A program made the translations under genes and the position numbers. Positions 36,739 through 43,756 of a DNA stretch of 64,000 nucleotides are shown piece by piece; the first letter of the stretch is position 1; each line of letters begins with the position of its first letter. The stretch comes from Flavobacterium sp. 123 (GTDB taxonomy: Bacteria; Bacteroidota; Bacteroidia; Flavobacteriales; Flavobacteriaceae), in contig NZ_RBXD01000001.1 in the NCBI RefSeq assembly GCF_003634825.1, positions 1,758,501-1,822,500 on the forward strand. Direction: 5' to 3'. The notes beneath the pieces were generated by a model. That model saw only the letters and a program-made list of their open reading frames with translations. It was not told the DNA's origin and did no database searches.

Positions 36739-37707
36739 TTATGAATGTTGTGCTTTGAATGCTTTTAGTTTTTCAATTAAGCGCGGTACAATGTCAAAGG
36801 CATCGCCAACTATTCCATAGTCAGCAACTTTGAAGAAAGGAGCTTCTGGATCACTGTTGATTACAACTTTAACTTTGGATGAGTTTATTCCTGCAATGTG
36901 TTGGATTGCTCCTGAGATTCCTATGGCGATGTACAAATTTGTTGCTACAGGTTTTCCAGTTTGTCCTACGTGTTCTCCGTGAGGTCTCCATCCTAAATCA
37001 GAAACTGGTTTTGAGCAAGCGGTTGCTGCTCCAAGAACACTAGCTAGTTCTTCAATCATTCCCCAGTTTTCAGGCCCTTTAAGACCACGTCCTCCGGATA
37101 CTACAATATCAGCATCAGCTATAGAAACTTTTCCAGATCCTTTTTCTACTGATTCTACTTTTACGCCAAAATCATTTTCTCCAATGCTTGGATTGAAATC
37201 TTCTTGAGTTAATGCGGATGGGTTTTCAAAAATCCCGTAGGTGTTTTTTGAAAGACCTAGTATTTTTATATCAGTTGTTATTTCTGTAGTATTGAATGCT
37301 TTATTTGAAAATGCCGTTCTTTTTACTTGAAAAGGAGATGTGCTTACAGGTAGTCCAACTACATTCGAAGCAAAACCAGCTTCTAATGCAACTGCAACAA
37401 GAGATGATAAATAAATACTATCTGTAGTAGATGAAAGTAAAATTAATTTAGCATTTTCTTTTTGAGCAGCTTGTTTAATTACATCAGCATATGCTTTTGC
37501 TGTAAATCCAGATAATTTATCGTTGTTCACTTTTAAAACTTTGTCTACTCCGTATTTTGATAATTCCGAAACATCCCCAGCATTTACCGTTACGGCTGTA
37601 ACAGTTGTTCCTAGTGATTCAGCTACTTTTTTTGCATATGAGGCCAATTCTAAAGCTACTTTTTTGAATTTTCCTTCTGCATATTCTGCATATATTAATA
37701 TTGACAT
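36739..37707 (-). CDS. etfA: Electron transfer flavoprotein subunit alpha
   Basis: This FAD-binding subunit of ETF takes electrons from acyl-CoA and other dehydrogenases. It is 322 residues: an N-terminal AANH-like domain, then the C-terminal FAD domain with VSGGRGLKGPENWGM, CSKPVSDLGWRPHGEHVGQTGKPVATNLYIAIGISGAIQH and INSDPEAPFFKVADYG. It forms a heterodimer with EtfB, encoded directly upstream (75 bp, AT-rich hairpin between). Confidence 0.95.
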   Translation of the reverse strand: MSILIYAEYAEGKFKKVALELASYAKKVAESLGTTVTAVTVNAGDVSELSKYGVDKVLKVNNDKLSGFTAKAYADVIKQAAQKENAKLILLSSTTDSIYLSSLVAVALEAGFASNVVGLPVSTSPFQVKRTAFSNKAFNTTEITTDIKILGLSKNTYGIFENPSALTQEDFNPSIGENDFGVKVESVEKGSGKVSIADADIVVSGGRGLKGPENWGMIEELASVLGAATACSKPVSDLGWRPHGEHVGQTGKPVATNLYIAIGISGAIQHIAGINSSKVKVVINSDPEAPFFKVADYGIVGDAFDIVPRLIEKLKAFKAQHS

Positions 37708-37711
37708 AATT

Positions 37712-37781
37712 TTTTATTTTAAATTTTGAATTATAAATTTTGAATTAATTTAAAATTCAGAATTTATAATTTATAATAATT
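37712..37781. repeat. AT-rich imperfect inverted repeat between etfB and etfA
   Basis: The whole gap folds on itself around the centre near 37745; words such as AAATTTTGAATT and TTTATAATTT recur. Related hairpins are found at 27050 and 59748. Confidence 0.7.
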
Positions 37782-37782
37782 T

Positions 37783-38529
37783 TTAGATAACTTTTGCTTC
37801 GTTGTGCAATAAATCGATAAGCTCATCTAAATTATCTGCAGATATTAACTTCACTGCCGATTTAGGAGTTGGTTTTTCAAATTTCACCGCTTTAGTATTT
37901 ACATTTGAAGCAATTGGCTCTACAATTGTCAAAACTTTTGTTCTAGCAGTCATAATTCCTCTCATGTTTGGGATGCGTAAATCTTTTTCTTCAACAAGCC
38001 CTTTTTGAGCACCAATAATTACAGGAAGTGAAGTGCTTACGGTTTCTTTTCCACCATCCATTTCGCGAACTGCTTTTACATTTGTTCCTTCAACAGTAAT
38101 TCCTACGCAAGAATTTACAAAGTTGTATCCTAAAAGACCAGCAATCATTCCTGGAACCATTCCGCCATTATAATCTAGCGATTCTTTTCCTGCAATAATG
38201 ATATCATAGTTACCATTTTTGATTACTTCGGCTAGTTGTTTTGCAACGAAAAAACCATCTGTTGGGATAGCGTTTACACGAATTGCTTCATTAGCTCCTA
38301 TCGCTAGTGCTTTTCTTAAAGTTGGTTCTGTTTCAGGTCCGCCAACATTTACTACAGTTACGGTAGCACCTTGTTGTTCTTGGAACCAAATGGCACGTGT
38401 CAAACCGAACTCGTCATTAGGATTTATTACATATTGAACGCCATTAGTATCAAATTCTGAATCGTTATTGACGAAATTAATTTTGGAAGTAGTATCAGGA
38501 ACGTGACTGATGCAAACTAATATTTTCAT
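37783..38529 (-). CDS. etfB: Electron transfer flavoprotein subunit beta
   Basis: This is the 248-residue beta subunit of ETF, which binds AMP structurally and makes a heterodimer with EtfA. Recognisable parts are the N-terminal VPDTTSKI, INPNDEFGLTRAIWF, DIIIAGKESLDYNGGMVPGMIAGLLG and PVIIGAQKGLVEEKDLRIPNMRGIMTARTK. The pair moves electrons towards the menaquinone pool. Its promoter region has a strong palindrome that may be an operator. Confidence 0.96.
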   Translation of the reverse strand: MKILVCISHVPDTTSKINFVNNDSEFDTNGVQYVINPNDEFGLTRAIWFQEQQGATVTVVNVGGPETEPTLRKALAIGANEAIRVNAIPTDGFFVAKQLAEVIKNGNYDIIIAGKESLDYNGGMVPGMIAGLLGYNFVNSCVGITVEGTNVKAVREMDGGKETVSTSLPVIIGAQKGLVEEKDLRIPNMRGIMTARTKVLTIVEPIASNVNTKAVKFEKPTPKSAVKLISADNLDELIDLLHNEAKVI

Positions 38530-38561
38530 AAGTTTTTATTTTGATTTTCTGAAATGCTTGA

Positions 38562-38569
38562 CAAATTTA
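38562..38569 (-). promoter_or_regulatory. -7 promoter box for etfB
   Basis: The minus strand reads TAAATTTG (TAnnTTTG), 33 bp before the etfB ATG. No TTG is visible at -33; a perfect palindrome occupies that region. Confidence 0.5.
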
Positions 38570-38571
38570 AA

Positions 38572-38590
38572 ATATTATTCTGAATAATAT
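38572..38590. promoter_or_regulatory. Palindrome, candidate operator at the etfB promoter
   Basis: ATATTATTC-T-GAATAATAT, a perfect 9+1+9 inverted repeat, lies two bases upstream of the etfB -7 box. This placement fits a repressor or activator site. Confidence 0.5.
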
Positions 38591-38753
38591 ACTATGCACG
38601 CATAATATTTTTTAAAACTATTACGTTTTCGTAAATGGAATAAAAATAACAACTTTTACTTACTTTGTTTAAACAAGTAAAGATAAAGGCTGTAGCCAGA
38701 ATAGCTACTAATTAATTTAAAGAAATTTATGCTTTTAAATGGTATAAAATATT

Positions 38754-38761
38754 TATTTTTG
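38754..38761 (+). promoter_or_regulatory. -7 promoter box for pdhB
   Basis: TATTTTTG (TAnnTTTG) lies 34 bp before the pdhB ATG. The rest of this 266-bp divergent gap also has hairpins at 38621-38634 (TTACG/CGTAA), 38655-38681 (TTTACTT/AAGTAAA) and 38692-38708 (GTAGC/GCTAC). Confidence 0.5.
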
Positions 38762-38795
38762 CTTTTCGAAAATTAGACACACACAATATACAACT

Positions 38796-39773
38796 ATGAG
38801 AACGATACAATTTAGAGAAGCCATTTGCGAAGCAATGAGTGAAGAAATGCGTCACGATGAATCCATTTACTTAATGGGTGAAGAAGTTGCAGAATATAAT
38901 GGTGCTTATAAAGCGTCTAAAGGAATGCTAGCCGAATTTGGCGAAAAAAGAGTAATTGATACTCCTATTGCAGAACTTGGTTTTACAGGTATTGCTGTAG
39001 GATCGGCTATGAATGGTTGTAGACCAATTGTAGAATATATGACTTTCAATTTCTGTTTAGTAGGGATTGATCAAATTATAAATAATGCTGCCAAAATGCG
39101 TCAAATGACAGGTGGACAATTTAATGTGCCAATTGTTTTTAGAGGTCCAACTGCTTCTGCAGGACAATTAGGAGCAACGCATTCACAAGCTTTAGAGAAC
39201 TGGTTTGCTAATACTCCGGGACTTAAAGTGGTGGTTCCATCAAATGTTTATGATGCTAAAGGGTTGTTGAAATCAGCAATTCGTGATAATGATCCTGTAA
39301 TTTTTATGGAATCAGAGCAAATGTATGGTGATAAAGGCGAAGTTCCTGAAGGAGAATATACGATTCCTCTTGGTGTTGCAGATATCAAACGTGAAGGAAC
39401 TGATGTAACAATTGTTTCTTTTGGTAAAATTATTAAAGAGGCTTATATTGCTGCAGATGAATTAGCTAAAGAAGGAATTTCATGTGAAATTGTGGATTTA
39501 AGAACGGTTCGTCCGATGGATCATGAAACAATTTTAACTTCTGTTAAAAAAACAAACAGATTAGTAATTCTTGAAGAAGCTTGGCCTTTTGCAAGTGTTT
39601 CTTCTGAGATTGCTTATATCGTTCAAGAACGTGCTTTTGATTTTCTTGATGCGCCTATACAACGTATTACAACTGCTGATACGCCAGCACCTTACTCTCC
39701 AGTATTGCTAAAAGAATGGTTGCCAAATGCTGGTGATGTTGTTAAAGCAGTAAAGAAGGTTATGAATAAATAA
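38796..39773 (+). CDS. pdhB: Pyruvate dehydrogenase E1 component, beta subunit
   Basis: This thiamine-pyrophosphate-dependent subunit works with E1 alpha to decarboxylate pyruvate and pass the acetyl group to E2. Motifs include MGEEVAEYNGAYKASKG (TPP-side), DTPIAELGFTGIAVGSAMNG, EYMTFNF and RGPTASAGQLGATHSQALENWF; the C-terminal half has the transketolase C fold. Length 325 residues is typical. The alpha subunit and E2 are not in the window, so the complex is encoded at more than one locus. Confidence 0.95.
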   Translation: MRTIQFREAICEAMSEEMRHDESIYLMGEEVAEYNGAYKASKGMLAEFGEKRVIDTPIAELGFTGIAVGSAMNGCRPIVEYMTFNFCLVGIDQIINNAAKMRQMTGGQFNVPIVFRGPTASAGQLGATHSQALENWFANTPGLKVVVPSNVYDAKGLLKSAIRDNDPVIFMESEQMYGDKGEVPEGEYTIPLGVADIKREGTDVTIVSFGKIIKEAYIAADELAKEGISCEIVDLRTVRPMDHETILTSVKKTNRLVILEEAWPFASVSSEIAYIVQERAFDFLDAPIQRITTADTPAPYSPVLLKEWLPNAGDVVKAVKKVMNK

Positions 39774-39829
39774 TTAACATTTGCCAATTGCTAATTAACA
39801 ATTGCCAATTGATAAAATACCTATATTTG

Positions 39830-39866
39830 AAACTTCATCATTTATTATATGATGAAGTTTTTTTTT
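39830..39866 (+). terminator. Intrinsic terminator after pdhB
   Basis: A 12-bp stem (AAACTTCATCAT with ATGATGAAGTTT) and a T-tract. The T-tract ends two bases before the start codon of the next gene. Confidence 0.82.
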
Positions 39867-39868
39867 GA

Positions 39869-42376
39869 ATGATTATGAAAAAGCCCCTATTTTTTATCTT
39901 GTTTTTTTTGTTCGCAGCTGCAAATATTCTTTTGGCGCAAACCAAAGTGAGCGGAATTGTAACGGATAAAGCAAATCAACCAATTCCTTATGCTAATGTT
40001 GTTTTTAAAAATTCAAATATTGGAATAGTCACAAATGAAGATGGTCGTTTCTATATTGAATCTCCACAAACCTATTCTACATTAGTAATATCCTCTGTGG
40101 GGTTTTCTGAAAAAGAGATTGCATTAGACAAAGCAGTTAATTATAATTTTAAAATTCAGCTTAATGAAGCCGAAACATTAAAAGAAGTAGTTGTCTTTAC
40201 TGGAAAAACATCTAAAAAAAATAATCCTGCTCTTGATATTCTTAGAAAAATTTGGGAACGAAAACGTAAAAATGGACTGAATCTTTTTGCTCAATACCAA
40301 ATGGAAAAGTATGAGAAGGTTGAGTTTGATATGAACACGATTGATAGTGCTTTTATGAAAAATAAAATTTTCAAAGGCATGGAGTTTATTTTTGATAAGG
40401 TTGATACTTCTAGAATTACAGGTAAAACATATTTGCCTATTTTTATTAATGAAGCACTTTATGATGTTTATGGAGATACTAAACTCAAAAAAATAAAAGA
40501 GAAAATAAAAGCAAATAAAACTTCTGGTTTTCAGGGGAATCAACAAATTTTGGCTTTTGTAAAAGATTTATATTCTGAATATAATATTTACGATAACCAC
40601 CTTACTTTTTTCGATAAAAGCTTCACCAGTCCTTTGTCAACAACAGGAATTGATGTGTATAATTACATATTAAGAGACAGTGCTTATGTTGATAAAAAAT
40701 GGTGTTATAATATTGTATTTTATCCAAGACGCAAAAATGAATTAACTTTTAAAGGAGATTTTTGGGTGAATGATAGCACGTTTGCAATCAAAAAAATCAA
40801 TATGGCTGTAACTAAAAGTGCCAACATTAACTGGATAAAAGACATCTATATTGAACAGGAATTTGACGTAATGAATGATTCTGTTTTTCTGTTAACACGG
40901 GATTATATGATGTCTGATTTTGCCTTAAATAAAAAAGAAAAATCAAAAGGAGTTTACGGTAAGCGAACAACTTTTTATAGAAATCATGAATTTAATAAAG
41001 AAAAACCGCTTGCTTTTTATAAAGATGAGGTTAATTATATTGATAATGAAGTTTATAACAAATCTGATGAGTATTGGGAAGAAAACCGTTTCGAGAATTT
41101 AACTAAGGATGAATTAGGGGTTTACAAAATGCTTGACACTTTGCAAACGGTCAAAAAATTTAAGCAATTATATAGTTTAGTTTCTATTTTAGGGAGCGGA
41201 TATGTTGAGTTCAAGAATTTTGATTACGGACCTATATTTTCATCTTTCGGATTTAATGAAGTTGAAGGTGTTCGATTAAGAGCAGGAGGTAGAACTTATT
41301 TTGGGCCAAATGATCCTTGGCGATTACAAGGATTTACAGCATATGGTTTTGATGATAATAAATTTAAATATGGTGTTTCTGGCAAATGGATGGTCGATAA
41401 GAAAAACCGAATTATTTTATCCGGAGGAAATAGGCGAGACATAGAGCAAATAGGAGCTAGTTTGACGACTACAAATGATGTTATGGGTAGAAGTTTTGCT
41501 TCTTCAGCATTATTTACCACAGGAAGCAATGGGAAATTAACGAATATTAATTTGACAAATCTTGCTTTTGAAATGGAACCTATTAAGAATTTGACCTTTC
41601 AAACGGGACTTTCTTATCGAACATTACAGTCCGCTTCATCTGTTTTCAGTCTAGACTATTATACAACTTTACCTAGCACAACAAATCCTTCTGGAGTTGT
41701 TAAAAGTGATGTGAAACAATCTGAGGCAAATATTCAAATTGAATATACACCTAACAAAAAAACAATCGGTTTTGGTGTTGAACGCGATATAGTTGATAGT
41801 CCATACACTCGATTTTTTGTAAATTACAGCCACGGATTTAAAGGGGTTTTAAATTCTGATTTTCAATATGAAAAACTTCAATTATTTTATAAACAACCTA
41901 TTATTATAGGGCCTTTAGGAAGAACAAATATTATTCTTGAAGCTGGAAAAACTTTTGGAACTATTCCGTTAGGATTAATGAGTGTGATTCCTGGAAATCA
42001 GACTTATTTCAGCATTGAAAACACGTTTAGTAACCTTAATTTTTATGAGTTTGTTACCGATCAATATGTCACTTTGCAGTGGAATCATAATTTTAATGGT
42101 AGGCTATTTTCAAGAATTCCGTTTATGCGCAAGCTTAATTGGAGAGAAATTATAGGGGTAAAAAGTGTTTATGGAACTATTTCGGATGCCAATAGAGCCA
42201 TTAATGCATCGGGATTGCCATACAATGCTCCAGAGAATATCTATTGGGAATATAGCGCAGGAATTGGAAATATCTTCAAGGTTTTCCGAATCGATTTTGC
42301 TTGGCGAGGAAGTTACTTGAATACGCCTGACACGCAGAAATTTTCAGTAAAAGGATCGTTTGGGTTTTATTTTTAA
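39869..42376 (+). CDS. DUF5686 outer membrane protein with carboxypeptidase-like N-terminal domain
   Basis: This is an 835-residue exported protein. A signal peptide (MKKPLFFILFFLF, cleavage near LLAQ) precedes a carboxypeptidase-regulatory-like domain (residues ~28-112) with GIVTDKANQPIPYANVVFKN. The rest, rich in aromatic beta-strands, ends in FSVKGSFGFYF and resembles an outer-membrane barrel (DUF5686). Related proteins often sit next to TonB-dependent systems but none is seen here. Function unknown. The ATG at 39875 is an equally possible start. A terminator lies directly upstream. Confidence 0.85.
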   Translation: MIMKKPLFFILFFLFAAANILLAQTKVSGIVTDKANQPIPYANVVFKNSNIGIVTNEDGRFYIESPQTYSTLVISSVGFSEKEIALDKAVNYNFKIQLNEAETLKEVVVFTGKTSKKNNPALDILRKIWERKRKNGLNLFAQYQMEKYEKVEFDMNTIDSAFMKNKIFKGMEFIFDKVDTSRITGKTYLPIFINEALYDVYGDTKLKKIKEKIKANKTSGFQGNQQILAFVKDLYSEYNIYDNHLTFFDKSFTSPLSTTGIDVYNYILRDSAYVDKKWCYNIVFYPRRKNELTFKGDFWVNDSTFAIKKINMAVTKSANINWIKDIYIEQEFDVMNDSVFLLTRDYMMSDFALNKKEKSKGVYGKRTTFYRNHEFNKEKPLAFYKDEVNYIDNEVYNKSDEYWEENRFENLTKDELGVYKMLDTLQTVKKFKQLYSLVSILGSGYVEFKNFDYGPIFSSFGFNEVEGVRLRAGGRTYFGPNDPWRLQGFTAYGFDDNKFKYGVSGKWMVDKKNRIILSGGNRRDIEQIGASLTTTNDVMGRSFASSALFTTGSNGKLTNINLTNLAFEMEPIKNLTFQTGLSYRTLQSASSVFSLDYYTTLPSTTNPSGVVKSDVKQSEANIQIEYTPNKKTIGFGVERDIVDSPYTRFFVNYSHGFKGVLNSDFQYEKLQLFYKQPIIIGPLGRTNIILEAGKTFGTIPLGLMSVIPGNQTYFSIENTFSNLNFYEFVTDQYVTLQWNHNFNGRLFSRIPFMRKLNWREIIGVKSVYGTISDANRAINASGLPYNAPENIYWEYSAGIGNIFKVFRIDFAWRGSYLNTPDTQKFSVKGSFGFYF

Positions 42377-42413
42377 TTGAGTATTATTTAATCTGAACTA
42401 AAAGAATCAGCTT

Positions 42414-43016
42414 ATGGAGGACGCAATTCAACATCTTACACAGAATGATATTGTTTTTAAAAACATCATCAATAAATATGGATTGCCAACTATACCTAAA
42501 CGCTCAGAGGGTTTTGAAACCTTGGTTTTATTGATATTAGAACAACAAGTATCTATTGATTCAGCCAAAGCTACTTTTTTAAAATTAAAAGAAAAAGAAC
42601 CCGATTTCAATCCCGAAAAATTACTTTCCCTATCAGATGAAAACTTTAGATTGCTTGGTGTAAGCCGACAAAAAACTTCCTATATAAAAGCTTTGTCAAC
42701 GGCAATTTTAAATAATGATATTGAGTTGTGTACTCTGAAAAGCAAAACGGCTCAAGAAGTTCGAGAGGAATTAATCAAAATTAAAGGAATAGGGAATTGG
42801 ACCATTGATATCTACTTGATGTTTTGTTTGCAAGAACCAGATTTACTGCCATTAGGCGATATTGCTGTTGTAAACACGATGAAAGAGTTGTTTGATATTC
42901 ATGAAAAAGAAGCTATGGAAGTCTATGCTCAAAACTGGATTCCGTATCGCTCCATGGCTACTTTTTTGTTGTGGCATTATTATTTAAATAAAAGAAATAG
43001 AACCGTAATTTATTAA
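42414..43016 (+). CDS. DNA-3-methyladenine glycosylase II-like protein (HhH-GPD)
   Basis: This is a 200-residue base-excision repair glycosylase of the HhH-GPD superfamily. The helix-hairpin-helix plus catalytic Asp region reads IKIKGIGNWTIDIYLMF, then LPLGDIAV, where the Asp is the likely catalytic residue. The N-terminal LVLLILEQQVS fits AlkA-like enzymes. It probably removes alkylated purines. It sits 38 bp after the DUF5686 gene and may share its transcript. Confidence 0.88.
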   Translation: MEDAIQHLTQNDIVFKNIINKYGLPTIPKRSEGFETLVLLILEQQVSIDSAKATFLKLKEKEPDFNPEKLLSLSDENFRLLGVSRQKTSYIKALSTAILNNDIELCTLKSKTAQEVREELIKIKGIGNWTIDIYLMFCLQEPDLLPLGDIAVVNTMKELFDIHEKEAMEVYAQNWIPYRSMATFLLWHYYLNKRNRTVIY

Positions 43017-43050
43017 TACAATTTAATGTAGAGATAACATTGATTTTTCA

Positions 43051-43080
43051 TTGTAAAAACGTATACTTTGCTTATTTTTG
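43051..43080 (+). promoter_or_regulatory. Promoter of ppa
   Basis: TTG (43051-43053), a 19-bp spacer and TATTTTTG (43073-43080). The ppa ATG at 43112 follows 31 bp later, so ORF sequence upstream of this is not translated. Confidence 0.6.
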
Positions 43081-43111
43081 CACACGAATTATAGAAAAAG
43101 ATAAAATAAAA

Positions 43112-43642
43112 ATGACTGCAGACAAATTAAAGACTTTCGATGTATTAATCGAAATACCAAGAGGAAGTAGAAATAAATACGAATATGATTTTGCCATAAA
43201 AAGAATGCGTTTTGATAGAATGTTATTCTCTTCTATGATGTATCCTGCTGATTACGGATTTATTCCAGAAACATTAGCATTGGACGGAGATCCACTAGAT
43301 GTTTTGGTATTAGTTAACGAGCCTACTTTTCCTGGATGTGTAATGGAAGTTAAACCAATCGGGGTTTTCCATATGGCTGATGATAAAGGACCAGATGAAA
43401 AAGTGATTTGTGTTCCTGTTTCTGATCCAATTTGGAATTCATTAGAAAACCTATCAGATATTAACCCTCACTTATTAAAAGAAATTGAGCATTTCTTCCA
43501 AGTGTACAAAGATTTGGAAAACAAACAAGTTGATGTAGAAGGTTGGGGAGATGTAAATGAAGCGTATGCCATCATAAAAGAATGTACGGAGCGTTTTAAT
43601 CAAATTGAGAATAAACCAGAGGGATTATTTAGTATAAAATAA
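43112..43642 (+). CDS. ppa: Inorganic pyrophosphatase (soluble, family I)
   Basis: This enzyme hydrolyses cytoplasmic PPi, pulling biosynthetic reactions forward. Family signatures are IEIPRGSRNKYEYDF, MMYPADYGFIPETLALDGDPLDVLVLV (metal-binding Asp cluster) and DEKVICVP. It is 176 residues. The longer ORF begins 72 bp upstream, but the promoter lies inside that extension, so MTADKLKTF is the start. The membrane pyrophosphatase gene follows, so the two PPi enzymes are adjacent. Confidence 0.96.
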   Translation: MTADKLKTFDVLIEIPRGSRNKYEYDFAIKRMRFDRMLFSSMMYPADYGFIPETLALDGDPLDVLVLVNEPTFPGCVMEVKPIGVFHMADDKGPDEKVICVPVSDPIWNSLENLSDINPHLLKEIEHFFQVYKDLENKQVDVEGWGDVNEAYAIIKECTERFNQIENKPEGLFSIK

Positions 43643-43662
43643 AATACCCCCATAAATTTTGT

Positions 43663-43701
43663 AAAAAAAGCAATATTCTGTAATGAGTATTGCTTTTTTT
43701 G
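43663..43701 (+). terminator. Intrinsic terminator after ppa
   Basis: A 13-bp stem (AAAAAAAGCAATA with TATTGCTTTTTTT) and a 12-nt loop. Confidence 0.87.
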
Positions 43702-43756
43702 TTTAAATTCGTTACATAACATTGTAATATTACTAATCAAATAACCAATTTTTTTT

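Noticed and set aside
39781..39811. Two copies of TTGCCAATTG as a possible CRISPR or att site
   Set aside because: Only two 10-bp copies, 11 bp apart, with no further repeats, integrase or cas genes.
43040..43111. N-terminal 24-residue extension of inorganic pyrophosphatase
   Set aside because: A promoter with good -33 and -7 boxes lies inside it, and the family begins at MTADKLKTF.
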